This document shows positions 1 through 8,000 of a stretch of DNA of 64,000 nt, in pieces (positions within the stretch are counted from its first letter, which is position 1; each line of letters begins with the position of its first letter). Source of the stretch: Pusillimonas noertemannii (GTDB lineage Bacteria > Pseudomonadota > Gammaproteobacteria > Burkholderiales > Burkholderiaceae_B); contig NZ_QEKO01000007.1 of assembly GCF_003096595.1 (NCBI RefSeq), forward strand, positions 1 to 64,000, read 5' to 3'. The translations under genes were made by a program, and so were the position numbers. The notes beneath the pieces are model-generated. The model was given only the letters and a program-made list of their open reading frames with translations, was not told the origin of the DNA and searched no databases.

Positions 1-233
1 GTGCCCAGGTAGGCCAGCGGATCGCGGCTGAGCGCCTTTTCGGCGTTGACCGGCGGCAGGTCCAGGCGGTTCAGGATGGCGCCCATCGACTGGACCGCGA
101 TCTGCGCCATGGCCAGGGTTTGCGGGTGGGTCGAGGCACTGGTCAGGATGGTGACGGTCTGGCCTTTTTCCAGCTTCGAAAGCTTCAGGACTTGTTTCCA
201 GGCCTCAAGCAGTTGGTGGTCACTTACAGCCAT
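1..233 (-). CDS. picD: 2,5-dihydroxypyridine 5,6-dioxygenase, N-terminal part (cut by window)
   Basis: The first 77 residues of a protein whose remainder lies beyond the left edge. The start (MAVSDHQLLEAWKQVLKLSK) resembles the N-terminus of NicX/PicD. These are Fe(II) extradiol enzymes that open 2,5-dihydroxypyridine to N-formylmaleamate. The call rests on this N-terminal similarity plus position: it directly follows the deformylase (28 bp gap) and the decarboxylase in the same direction, matching the picR-picC-picE-picD order described in Alcaligenes faecalis. The metal-binding residues are outside the window and cannot be checked. Confidence 0.72.
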   Translation of the reverse strand, partial: MAVSDHQLLEAWKQVLKLSKLEKGQTVTILTSASTHPQTLAMAQIAVQSMGAILNRLDLPPVNAEKALSRDPLAYLG

Positions 234-261
234 GGTGTTCTCCTAGTAAAAATTGTCGTGC

Positions 262-1095
262 TCAAGCCTTGGGGGCAAGGGGAGCGCCCAGGAAGGTACC
301 GAACGCGCTGTAGAAGCCCTCTTCGTTGTCCCAGGGAATCATGTGCCCCGCATCGCCCACGCGTGTGTGCTCGACGGACGACAACAGGCCGCGGATCTCT
401 TCGACGTCTTCATCGCGAACGACGTCGCCGCGCTCGGCGGTCATGAGCAGCACAGGCACCTTGGCCTCGGGGAAGTCGACATGGATGTCGTCGGTATGGA
501 AGCCTTCGAAGCTGGCCAATATGGCGCGCTCGTCGCAGGTGTGCAGCCATTCGGCGCGCAGGGCAAGCTGCTCTTCGGTCCAGGTGGGGCAATACTGCCG
601 CATGGCCTCGGCGTCGCAGCCCTTGCGCGCCAACGCCATCGAATCTACATACCAGGGCAGCTTGGAGGGATAGGCGCGGCGGCCCGGCCCCGACACGGGG
701 GGGTCGACCAGCACCATGCGGGTCAGGCCCTTGGGATGGCTGCGCGCGGCGCGCAGCGCGATGCGGCCGCCCATCGAATGGCCCACCAGGGCGTAGCGCT
801 GCAGCCCCAGCGCCTCGGCAAAGGCAACGACGTCGGCCGCCTGGGCGTCAAGGCTGTAGTCGAGCGCATCGGAGGCCTCGGACAGGCCGCGCCCGCGGAC
901 GTCGAGCACATAGGTGTCGAAATGCGTGCCGAAGCGTTCGCCCACGAAGCCCCAGGTGATGGCCGGGCTGGTGATGCCCGGAATGATGATGACCGCATCG
1001 CGGCCGGCGCGTTCGCCTTCGGTTCCGCCGTAGCGCAGGTAATGCTGCCGAATGCCGTTGGCATGCACGTTTGCGCCATATAGATAAGTACTCAT
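262..1095 (-). CDS. picE: N-formylmaleamate deformylase (alpha/beta hydrolase)
   Basis: A 277-residue alpha/beta hydrolase very similar to NicD/PicE, which hydrolyse N-formylmaleamate to maleamate plus formate in the cytoplasm. The nucleophile elbow GHSMGGR places Ser107. Asp131 in DPPVSGPGRR and His251 in GDAGHMIPW complete the triad, and the conserved segment PGITSPAITWGF (residues 39-50) is present. I chose the ATG at 1095 (MSTYLYGANV) because GGAG lies 8 bases upstream and family members start there; an in-frame extension to 1155 exists but overlaps picC. It lies between the decarboxylase and the ring-cleavage dioxygenase genes, as in a pic operon. Confidence 0.88.
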   Translation of the reverse strand: MSTYLYGANVHANGIRQHYLRYGGTEGERAGRDAVIIIPGITSPAITWGFVGERFGTHFDTYVLDVRGRGLSEASDALDYSLDAQAADVVAFAEALGLQRYALVGHSMGGRIALRAARSHPKGLTRMVLVDPPVSGPGRRAYPSKLPWYVDSMALARKGCDAEAMRQYCPTWTEEQLALRAEWLHTCDERAILASFEGFHTDDIHVDFPEAKVPVLLMTAERGDVVRDEDVEEIRGLLSSVEHTRVGDAGHMIPWDNEEGFYSAFGTFLGAPLAPKA

Positions 1096-1118
1096 GTATG
1101 TTCTCCAACCTACTCGAT

Positions 1119-2081
1119 TCAAAGCTTGAACAGACGCTCGGCGTTGCCGTGGCACACCAGTGCCCGCGTGGCATCGTCCATAGGCGCCTGCTCGATGAAG
1201 TCGGCCGCCACGGAACTGGACTCGTAGGGGTAATCCACCGAGAACATCACCGCCTCTGCGCCCATTTCGCCGATGGCACCCATAAGCGTAGCAGAAGAAC
1301 AGACTCCGGATGTAGTGATTACTATATTGGTGCCGATGTATTCGGATGGTTTGCGCTTGAGCGTGACGCCGCAGGGATAGACGGCGAAACGGCTGTCGAA
1401 GCGCCAGCGCTGGAAAGGCAGGCCTTCGCCCATGTGGCCCAGTATGACCTTCACGCCCGGGAAGCGGTCGAACACGCCGCCAAACAGCAGGCGCAACGCA
1501 TGAGTAGCGGTTTCCACGCCCCAGCCCCAGGTGGCGCCCGTCATTTCGGGGTGGCCGGTGTAGGCGTGCGGCATGCCGTAGGAATCGAAGGGATGCAGGT
1601 AGAAAGGCACGTCCAGCGCCTGGACGCGCTCCCAGAACACATCGTATTCGGGGCTGTCGTAGTACACGCCGTTGGTGTGCCCGTTGACCAGCGCGCCCTT
1701 GAAGCCCAGTTCTTTGACCGCGCGCTCGAGCTCATCGGCCGCCGCCTTGGGATCCTGCATGGGCAGGGTGGCAAAGCCGCCGTAACGGGTGGGGTGGCGG
1801 GCAATCTGCTGCGCCAGGAAATCATTGTTTTCCTTCGAGCGCGCTATGGCCACCGCCGTGTCTTTTTCAACCTGCACGCCGGGGCCGGTCTGGGAAAGAA
1901 TGACATAGTCGATGCCGGCGGCATCCATCTCCTGCAGGCGCATGTCGTCAAAATCGGTCAGCCGCCGGCCCAGGTCGGCCGCCACTTCGGGATCTATCTG
2001 GCTGACGAACGACTTCGAATAGTCTCCGAACCCCACGGCGGTAAAGTGCTCTTCAAAAGCGATCTTGCGTATTCGGCTCAC
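1119..2081 (-). CDS. picC: Amidohydrolase-2 family decarboxylase, likely 3,6-dihydroxypicolinate decarboxylase
   Basis: A 320-residue amidohydrolase-2 (ACMSD/resorcylate decarboxylase-type) TIM barrel. The metal-site pattern is complete: ExH at Glu10/His12 (AFEEHF), His163 (YLHPFDSYGMP), His216 (LGHMGEGLPF) and Asp283 (SVDYPYE). Family members non-oxidatively decarboxylate hydroxylated aromatic acids. Between a MarR regulator and the N-formylmaleamate deformylase/2,5-dihydroxypyridine dioxygenase pair, the substrate expected from the A. faecalis pic pathway is 3,6-dihydroxypicolinate, giving 2,5-dihydroxypyridine. Sequence alone would also fit gamma-resorcylate or 2,3-dihydroxybenzoate decarboxylase, so the substrate is inferred from context. 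Confidence 0.78.
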   Translation of the reverse strand: MSRIRKIAFEEHFTAVGFGDYSKSFVSQIDPEVAADLGRRLTDFDDMRLQEMDAAGIDYVILSQTGPGVQVEKDTAVAIARSKENNDFLAQQIARHPTRYGGFATLPMQDPKAAADELERAVKELGFKGALVNGHTNGVYYDSPEYDVFWERVQALDVPFYLHPFDSYGMPHAYTGHPEMTGATWGWGVETATHALRLLFGGVFDRFPGVKVILGHMGEGLPFQRWRFDSRFAVYPCGVTLKRKPSEYIGTNIVITTSGVCSSATLMGAIGEMGAEAVMFSVDYPYESSSVAADFIEQAPMDDATRALVCHGNAERLFKL

Positions 2082-2132
2082 TGCAATACTCCTTATCAGG
2101 GATCAAAACGGAAAGGCGTGGCTCCGCCTTTT

Positions 2133-2146
2133 ATCAGTATGCTGAT
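2133..2146. promoter_or_regulatory. Candidate PicR operator (14-bp palindrome) in the picC leader
   Basis: ATCAGTATGCTGAT is a perfect palindrome with 5-bp arms around TATG, flanked by TTTT and CAAAA. It lies about 50 bases upstream of picC. It fits the TCAG-N4-CT core that I recall being reported for the MarR repressor PicR. The rest of the 344-base gap (2082-2425) holds a small AAAGGCG/CGCCTTT hairpin at 2113-2132. I see no convincing -35/-10 pair or small gene there. Confidence 0.55.
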
Positions 2147-2425
2147 CAAAAAAATTGAGTCTGCCTTGCCGGCGCCCTTATTGCAATAACAAGGAAGAAC
2201 GCCGGCCCATGCGGCAAACGAAGGATTCAAGGTGCTGCGCCGCCCACGCCAACCGTTGTACGGAATGCGCCAGGAGCGGCCAATATCTGTAAGTATACTG
2301 AGAAATTTTCCGGGCGCATACGTAAAAAAGCGCCGATCAGGCGCTTGTACTGGTAAACCCCAGGTAAGCCCCGTACACGTCGCAGGGCAAGGCATGCGCG
2401 CACTGCGGAGAGACCCGCCGATTTC

Positions 2426-2965
2426 CTACAGGGCCTTGAGAGCCGCCCGCCCGTACTGATTATTGGCTTCTACAAGCTCGAGCAGCAGGGACATGAAGAT
2501 TTTCTGGTCGCGGGCCGACAGGGGCTGAAGCAGGCGGCGCTGCGAACGGGCCATGCTTTCTTGGAGCGCGCCCATCATGGACAAGCCCTTTTCGGTGACG
2601 GCCGCCTGGCGCGACCGCCGATCGAGATGGTTGATGCGGCGCTCGACCAGGCCCTTTTCTTCGAGCCGCTTGATGACATCGGCGGCCGTGGTGCGGTCAA
2701 GACCCACCTCGTAGCCGATGGCGGTCTGGTCAAGCCAGGGCTCGCGGGCCAGCACGGTAAGCACGCCATATTGCACCGGGGTGACACCGCCTTCTTTACA
2801 CTCTTCGAAAAACATGGCGTAATGAATCTGATGCAGGCGGCGGATCAAAAACCCCGGACGCGACCAAACCCCGCCGGCAATCACATCGATGTCGCTGTTT
2901 CTGTCGGCAAGGTCGGGGGTGTCGTGGTCCATTTTTTCAGTGGCCTGGCGGTATGTCTCAGTCAT
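2426..2965 (-). CDS. picR: MarR-family transcriptional regulator (PicR-like)
   Basis: A 179-residue winged-helix protein with the MarR layout: N-terminal dimer helices, recognition region around IGYEVGLDRTTAADVIKRLE, and wing DRRSRQAAVTEKG. MarR proteins repress catabolic operons and release DNA when they bind an aromatic ligand. It is the first gene of the picC-picE-picD run on the same strand, 344 bases ahead of picC, and a palindrome suited to a MarR dimer lies in that gap. I favour the ATG at 2965 (MTETYRQ) because GGTGAG precedes it. An ATG at 2986 would add seven residues but has no ribosome binding site. The ligand (picolinate or a hydroxylated derivative) is inferred. Confidence 0.78.
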   Translation of the reverse strand: MTETYRQATEKMDHDTPDLADRNSDIDVIAGGVWSRPGFLIRRLHQIHYAMFFEECKEGGVTPVQYGVLTVLAREPWLDQTAIGYEVGLDRTTAADVIKRLEEKGLVERRINHLDRRSRQAAVTEKGLSMMGALQESMARSQRRLLQPLSARDQKIFMSLLLELVEANNQYGRAALKAL

Positions 2966-3050
2966 GGCGATGCGCTCACCCAGCATATTAATTATTCAGC
3001 ACACATAACATTATAGCCCCAGGCCGCCGCGGGGCACACCCCCGTCGCAG

Positions 3051-4220
3051 TCAATCCAGCAAGGTCAGTTGCCTCGGCTCTTTTGCCGGGCTTGCGTCGT
3101 GCATCGGCCGCAGGCTGCTTATCCGCACCCCCAGGAGCCGGATCCGGCTCTCAAACGGCACACGCTTCAGGCATTGGCCCGCCGCGCCGCGTATGGCGTC
3201 GGCATCGGCCACGTCGTGATGCAGGGTAAGGTCGCGGGTCACCGTGCGGAAGTCGTCGAAGCGCAGCTTGATGCCCACGGTGCGCCCCACCACCCGCTTG
3301 CGCTGCAGGTCGCCTTCCAGTTGTCCGCACAGGCGGCTGAACACCTCGGACAGGCGGCTGCGATCGTGGATTACGTGCAGGTCGCGCTCGAAAGTGGTTT
3401 CGCGGCTGATCGACTTGGGGTCGGAGTGCGTGACGACCGGCCGCTGGTCCTCTCCATTGGCCACTCGCAGCAGCCAGCTTGCATAGGTAAGGCCGAAATG
3501 CTCCTGCAGCAGCGAGGGCCTGGCGTGCGCCAGCTGGCCTATCGTCTCGATGCCCAGGGCCTCGAGCTTGCGCGCCGACTTGGGGCCGATGCCGTTGACC
3601 TTGGCCGCCGGCAACGGCCATATCCGCGCTGGGATGTCGTCCATGCTCAACAGGGTCAGGCCGTCGGGCTTGTCCAGTTCGGAGCCGATCTTGGCCAGCA
3701 GCTTGTTGGGCGCGATGGCAATCGAGCACGACAGGCCGGTCGCGGCCCTGACCGCGTCTTTCAGGCGGCGCCCCACTTGCTCGTCCGGCTCGGGGTGGCC
3801 GCTCAGGTCGATGTAGATTTCATCGATGCCGCGGTCCTCGATGTGGGGAACGATCTGCGCCACCGCTTCCTTGAAGCGGCGCGAGCAGTCGCGGTAGGCG
3901 GCAAAGTCGGTGGGCAGCAGGATGGCCTGGGGCGCGAGCCGGGCAGCCTTCATCATGCCCATGGCGGAAAACACGCCGAACTTGCGGGCCTCGTAGGTAG
4001 AGGTGGTGATGACGCCGCGGCCGACATAGTCGCCCAGACGGGCAAAAAGGCGGGTGCCGTCGGATTGCAGCGGGGGCGGCGAGCCGCCCCCGCCGATCAC
4101 CACAGGCAGGCCGCGTAGCTCGGGATAGCGCAGCAACTCGACCGACGCATAGAAGGCGTCCATGTCGAGGTGCGCAATGCGACGCGGCGCCGCCGGTGTG
4201 GTTTGTGGGAAATCAGTCAT
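3051..4220 (-). CDS. dinB: DNA polymerase IV (Y-family translesion polymerase)
   Basis: A 389-residue Y-family polymerase. The palm motif DMDAFYASVE near the start supplies the first metal-binding Asp. GIDEIYIDLS holds the second acidic pair and is followed by the helix-hairpin-helix thumb (INGIGPKSARKLEALGI type). The last residues, RQLTLLD, form a beta-clamp binding tail. It extends mismatched or damaged primer ends with low fidelity during stress. The ATG at 4220 (MTDFPQTT) is chosen; a GTG at 4247 would add nine residues without better support. No LexA box was evident upstream. It appears unrelated to the catabolic genes on either side. Confidence 0.93.
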   Translation of the reverse strand: MTDFPQTTPAAPRRIAHLDMDAFYASVELLRYPELRGLPVVIGGGGSPPPLQSDGTRLFARLGDYVGRGVITTSTYEARKFGVFSAMGMMKAARLAPQAILLPTDFAAYRDCSRRFKEAVAQIVPHIEDRGIDEIYIDLSGHPEPDEQVGRRLKDAVRAATGLSCSIAIAPNKLLAKIGSELDKPDGLTLLSMDDIPARIWPLPAAKVNGIGPKSARKLEALGIETIGQLAHARPSLLQEHFGLTYASWLLRVANGEDQRPVVTHSDPKSISRETTFERDLHVIHDRSRLSEVFSRLCGQLEGDLQRKRVVGRTVGIKLRFDDFRTVTRDLTLHHDVADADAIRGAAGQCLKRVPFESRIRLLGVRISSLRPMHDASPAKEPRQLTLLD

Positions 4221-4284
4221 GCGTGGCCATCCGGCGCCGCGACGCACGGCGCCCTGACCGCAAGTGTAATACTGAAAACAGACG

Positions 4285-4986
4285 TCAGCCGGCCCGCCCG
4301 CTGCCGGGCGGCAGGCCTTCGGCCAGGCTCATGGTCTGGCTCTCGAGCTGCGTATGGGCGTGCTCGCGAAAAAGAAATTCGGCACGGTCGCCGTGGCGGG
4401 CCTCGATCGCACCGACGATGGCGTGGTGTTGCCGATGGGCATAGAACAGCAGGTCGAACATCTTTTCTTTGCTGGTGCTCGAGAAAGCGACACTGAGCGG
4501 CGCCGTGAACGGCACGACATTGCAACGGTCTATCAAGGTGCTTAGCAAGGGTATGCCGGCCTCTTCGACGATCAGGTCATGAAAGCGCTCGTTCATCTGG
4601 CCGTAGCGCAGTTCGTCGTCGTCCCGGAGGCGATGCCCGGTAAACAGCACGTCGCCCTCGGCCAGGCAGGCCTTGAGCCGGGCAAGAAAGGTGCTCGAGA
4701 CGCCGCGCTCGGCCACGGTGCGCGCCGCCACCCCCTCGAGCACGGAGCGCAGCTTGAGGGCGTCGAGCGAGTGTTGCATGGTAAAGGCCCGCACCGAATA
4801 GCCACGCTTGCCGGCCGGAACCAGCAGGCCCTCCTGGGCCAGGGCGGGCAGCGCCTGGCGCACCGGCGTGCGCGACACCCCAAGCCGCGTCGCCAGCTCG
4901 GCCTCTTTCATACGTTCGCCCGGCAGCACGTCGCCCCGAAGAATCATCTCGCGCAAGCGTACCGTTACCGTTGATTGCTGAGCCAT
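4285..4986 (-). CDS. GntR-family regulator, FadR/FCD subgroup
   Basis: A 233-residue regulator. The N-terminal winged helix spans residues 1-70 and includes the signature ATRLGVSRTPVRQALPALAQEGLL. It is followed by an all-helical FCD ligand domain in which NERFHDLIVEEAG and the HRQHHAIVGAI / FREH histidines are the usual metal and acid-binding positions. FCD regulators sense carboxylic acids. It is divergent from the ligB-ligA-fdhA genes, and the shared 250-base gap carries two GGATCC-centred repeats, so it probably controls that operon and itself. The ATG at 4986 (MAQQ) has GGGG upstream; 4995 is the alternative. Confidence 0.88.
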   Translation of the reverse strand: MAQQSTVTVRLREMILRGDVLPGERMKEAELATRLGVSRTPVRQALPALAQEGLLVPAGKRGYSVRAFTMQHSLDALKLRSVLEGVAARTVAERGVSSTFLARLKACLAEGDVLFTGHRLRDDDELRYGQMNERFHDLIVEEAGIPLLSTLIDRCNVVPFTAPLSVAFSSTSKEKMFDLLFYAHRQHHAIVGAIEARHGDRAEFLFREHAHTQLESQTMSLAEGLPPGSGRAG

Positions 4987-5100
4987 GCGCCCCATCCGAA
5001 AGAAGACTGCGAACCTGCAGTCGCACCGCCTTGGCCAAAAAACCCATTTGTACCCCCGATACCTGAGTCCTCAGGCCAATAGTAACAAGACCGGCCTCAT

Positions 5101-5115
5101 TTTGGGATCCCCAAA
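5101..5115. promoter_or_regulatory. Candidate GntR operator, inverted repeat TTTGGG-ATC-CCCAAA
   Basis: A perfect inverted repeat with 6-bp arms and a 3-base spacer between the GntR gene and ligB. A partial copy (TTAGGGATCCAAA) sits at about 5153-5165, one to two helical turns upstream of the expected ligB promoter area. Two similar sites in a divergent promoter region suit a GntR-FCD dimer pair. The assignment is by position only. Confidence 0.45.
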
Positions 5116-5236
5116 TAATAGATATCGCCTAGTATCAACCCTATGTTCATAATTAGGGATCCAAAAGTATAATCAGGGTTAGGGTCGCAAAATGCGTCCG
5201 ACACCCGCTCGCTCGACCCCAGCACAGGAACACACC

Positions 5237-6133
5237 ATGGCCAAGATAATCGGATCCATCGGCACCTCGCACGTGCCCACCATAGGCGTCGCCTACGACA
5301 AGGGCCGCCAGGCCGATCCCGCCTGGGCCCCGCTTTTCGACGGCTACAAGCCCGTAGCCCAATGGCTGGCCGAGAAAAAGCCCGACGCGCTGGTCTTCTT
5401 CTACAACGACCACGCCACCACTTTCTTCTTCGACATGTACCCCACCTTCGCGCTGGGGGTGGGCGAGCGCTTTCCGGTCGCCGACGAAGGCGCCGGCCTG
5501 CGGCCGCTGCCGCATATCAAGGGCAATGTCGATCTTCAATGCCATATTGCCGAGTCTCTCGTCAACGACGAGTTCGACCTGACCATCTTCCAGGAAAAGC
5601 CCATCGACCACGGCTGCGCCTCGCCGCTGCCGCTGCTGTGGCCGCACGATCCCGACTGGCCGGGTGCCCTGGTGCCCATCGCCATCAACGTGCTGCAGTA
5701 CCCCCTGCCCACCGCCAAGCGCTGCTACAAGCTGGGCCAGGCCGTGCGCCGCGCCGTCGAGTCCTATCCCGAAGACCTCAAGGTGGTCATCGTGGGCACC
5801 GGCGGGCTGTCGCACCAAATCCACGGCGAGCGCACCGGCTTCAACAACGAAGAATGGGACCACGAATTCCTGCGCCTGCTGCAGTTCGAACCTGAAAAGC
5901 TCACCGAGCTCACTCATGCCGACTTCGTGCGCCGGGGCGGCGCCGAAAGCGTCGAACAGATCATGTGGCTGGCCATGCGCGGCGCCATGCCCGAGAAAAT
6001 CCGCAGGCTGCATCTCAATTACTACCTGGCCACCACCACCGCCATGACCCTGGCGCTGTACGAAGAAGGCGAAGAGCCCGCCCAGACGGCCGCCGCAACG
6101 GCCAGCCGGGTTCCCGACAACGCAACCGCTTGA
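5237..6133 (+). CDS. ligB: Extradiol dioxygenase catalytic (LigB) subunit, protocatechuate/gallate type
   Basis: A 298-residue type II extradiol dioxygenase. Iron-ligand positions match LigB: His12 (IGTSHVPTIG), His59 (FFYNDHATTFF) and a Glu near 237-240 (GAESVEQIMW). His125 and the catalytic-base region GGLSHQIHG (His193) are also present. LigB enzymes open protocatechuate at the 4,5 bond, or gallate/3-O-methylgallate. The ATG at 5237 has AGGA upstream. ligA follows after 13 bp. The B-then-A order is the same as the domain order in the fused gallate dioxygenases (DesB/GalA). No LigC or LigI homologue is nearby, while galB, galC and galD are, which favours a gallate-like substrate over protocatechuate. 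Confidence 0.87.
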   Translation: MAKIIGSIGTSHVPTIGVAYDKGRQADPAWAPLFDGYKPVAQWLAEKKPDALVFFYNDHATTFFFDMYPTFALGVGERFPVADEGAGLRPLPHIKGNVDLQCHIAESLVNDEFDLTIFQEKPIDHGCASPLPLLWPHDPDWPGALVPIAINVLQYPLPTAKRCYKLGQAVRRAVESYPEDLKVVIVGTGGLSHQIHGERTGFNNEEWDHEFLRLLQFEPEKLTELTHADFVRRGGAESVEQIMWLAMRGAMPEKIRRLHLNYYLATTTAMTLALYEEGEEPAQTAAATASRVPDNATA

Positions 6134-6146
6134 GCAGGCAACAAAC

Positions 6147-6506
6147 ATGAATCCGCAACTCAAGGGCATGGAAGAGATCGAAGGCACCTATGCCTTCGAC
6201 ATCCGCACCAGCAACAAGGCCCTCAAGCTCAACCGCTTCTTCTGGAACATGATCCGCGCCGAATGGCGCGACCGCTACAAGACCGACCCCGAGGCCGTCA
6301 TGCAGGAAGCCGGCCTGAACGACACCGAGAAGAACCTGGTGCGCACCGAAGACTGGCTGGGCCTCGTCCAATACGGTGCCTGCTTCTTCGTCATCGAGAA
6401 ATTCGCCCGCGTCGTGCGCAAGACCAATCTCGAAGTCTATGCCATGATGCGCGGAGAAACCTTCGAACAGTTCATGGCCACGCGCAGGGTGCCCGAATCG
6501 CGCTAG
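6147..6506 (+). CDS. ligA: Extradiol dioxygenase small (LigA) subunit
   Basis: A 119-residue all-helical LigA-family protein. It carries the core seen in alpha subunits: FWNMIRAEWRDRYKTDPEAV, then LVRTEDWLGLVQYGACFFVIEKFARV. LigA caps the active site of LigB and contributes to substrate binding. It is slightly shorter than Sphingobium LigA (about 139 residues). It sits 13 bp behind ligB and is certainly co-transcribed with it. A hairpin at 6559-6586 separates it from fdhA. Confidence 0.88.
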   Translation: MNPQLKGMEEIEGTYAFDIRTSNKALKLNRFFWNMIRAEWRDRYKTDPEAVMQEAGLNDTEKNLVRTEDWLGLVQYGACFFVIEKFARVVRKTNLEVYAMMRGETFEQFMATRRVPESR

Positions 6507-6558
6507 CCGCGCCGGCTGTCCGTTCCCGCATTTCCAGTTTGACGCAGCACCGTTGAAA

Positions 6559-6586
6559 CGCGCCGCCCGCTCCAGCGGACGGCGCG
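6559..6586 (+). repeat. Intercistronic hairpin between ligA and fdhA
   Basis: CGCGCCG at 6559-6565 pairs with CGGCGCG at 6580-6586, and an inner CGCT/AGCG pairing tightens the loop. It is followed by only GCATTTT, so it is more likely an mRNA-stabilising or attenuating hairpin than a full terminator. fdhA begins 27 bases further on with its own strong AGGAG site. Confidence 0.4.
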
Positions 6587-6613
6587 GCATTTTCCACCAC
6601 CAAGGAGCACGAC

Positions 6614-7825
6614 ATGGCATCAAACAGAGGCGTGGCTTACATCGAGCCAGGCAAGGTCGAAGTCCAATCCATTCCCTTTCCCGAACTGGTCAACCCCGGG
6701 GGCAAAAAGGCCAACCACGGCGTCATCCTCAAGGTTCTTTCCACCAATATCTGCGGCTCCGACCAGCACATGGTGCGCGGCCGCACCACCGCCCCGGCCG
6801 GCCTGATCCTGGGCCATGAAATCACCGGCGAAGTGCTCGAGGCCGGCGGCGACGTCGAGTTCCTGAAAAAAGGCGACATCGTCTCGGTGCCCTTCAACGT
6901 GGCCTGCGGGCGCTGCCGCACCTGCAAAGAGCAGGACACCGGCGTGTGCCTGAACGTCAACCCCTCGCGCGCGGGCGGCGCCTACGGCTATGTCGACATG
7001 GGCGGCTGGATAGGCGGCCAGGCCGAGTACGTCATGGTGCCCTACGCCGACTTCAACCTGCTGAAGTTCCCCGACAACGACCAGGCGCGTGAAAAAATCC
7101 AGGACCTCACCTGCCTGTCCGACATCCTGCCCACCGGCTTTCACGGCGCGGTCAGCGCCGGGGTGGGCCCGGGCAGCACGGTGTATGTGGCGGGCGCCGG
7201 CCCCGTGGGCCTGGCGGCGGCCGCTTCGGCCCGCCTGCTGGGCGCGGCGGTGGTCATCGTGGGCGATCTCAATGCCGAACGCCTGGCGCACGCACGCAAG
7301 GTGGGTTTTGAAACCGTCGACGTGTCGCAAGACGCCTCGCTGGGCGAGCAGATCGCGCAAATCCTGGGCACGCCCGAGGTAGATTGCGCCATCGACGCGG
7401 TGGGCTTCGAGGCGCGCGGCCACGGCCACTCGGGTTCGCAAACCGAAGCACCCGCCACCGTGCTCAATTCGCTCATGGACATCACCCGCGCGGCGGGCAA
7501 GATCGGCATCCCGGGGCTATACGTTACCGAAGACCCGGGCGGCGTCGACAAGGCCGCCCAGCATGGCTCGCTAAGCGTGCGGTTCGGCCTGGGCTGGGCC
7601 AAGTCGCACAGCTTCTTCACGGGCCAGACCCCGGTCATGAAGTACAACCGGGCCCTGATGCAGGCCATTCTGTGGGACCGCATCAACATCGCCGAAGTGG
7701 TGGGCGTGCAGGTCATCAGCCTTGATGACGCCCCGCGCGGCTATCACGAGTTCGACGCCGGCGCGCCCCGGAAATTCGTGATCGATCCTCACAACCAGCT
7801 GGGGCATCTGCGCAAGGTCGCCTGA
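6614..7825 (+). CDS. fdhA: Glutathione-independent formaldehyde dehydrogenase (zinc, NAD+)
   Basis: A 403-residue medium-chain dehydrogenase closely resembling Pseudomonas putida FdhA, which oxidises formaldehyde to formate without added glutathione. Catalytic zinc residues Cys47 (ICGSD) and His68 (GHE) and the structural-zinc cysteines 98, 101, 104 and 112 are present. The long insert seen in the tetrameric formaldehyde dehydrogenases (AQHGSLSVRFGLGWAKSHSF region) is also there. AGGAG lies 8 bases before the ATG. Its place behind ligB-ligA suggests it removes formaldehyde set free from methoxyl groups or methanol. It ends at a strong terminator (7847-7876). Confidence 0.9.
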   Translation: MASNRGVAYIEPGKVEVQSIPFPELVNPGGKKANHGVILKVLSTNICGSDQHMVRGRTTAPAGLILGHEITGEVLEAGGDVEFLKKGDIVSVPFNVACGRCRTCKEQDTGVCLNVNPSRAGGAYGYVDMGGWIGGQAEYVMVPYADFNLLKFPDNDQAREKIQDLTCLSDILPTGFHGAVSAGVGPGSTVYVAGAGPVGLAAAASARLLGAAVVIVGDLNAERLAHARKVGFETVDVSQDASLGEQIAQILGTPEVDCAIDAVGFEARGHGHSGSQTEAPATVLNSLMDITRAAGKIGIPGLYVTEDPGGVDKAAQHGSLSVRFGLGWAKSHSFFTGQTPVMKYNRALMQAILWDRINIAEVVGVQVISLDDAPRGYHEFDAGAPRKFVIDPHNQLGHLRKVA

Positions 7826-7846
7826 CCTCCCGGCCAATGCAGTGCA

Positions 7847-7876
7847 ATGTGCGGCCCCCGGGCCGCACATTTTTTT
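7847..7876 (+). terminator. Rho-independent terminator after fdhA
   Basis: A perfect 10-bp stem, ATGTGCGGCC / GGCCGCACAT, with loop CCCG and a run of six T residues. It ends the ligB-ligA-fdhA transcript 22 bases after the stop codon. Confidence 0.9.
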
Positions 7877-8000
7877 GCCGATGGGGCCAGCTATTTTGCT
7901 CTAAGCCGATAAGCCCGAATAGAAAACTGCTGTACTGCAGAAGAGAAAAGTCGTGCAGAAAATCCAGCACACCAACCTGCGAAGCCCTGCGGCATCCCCG

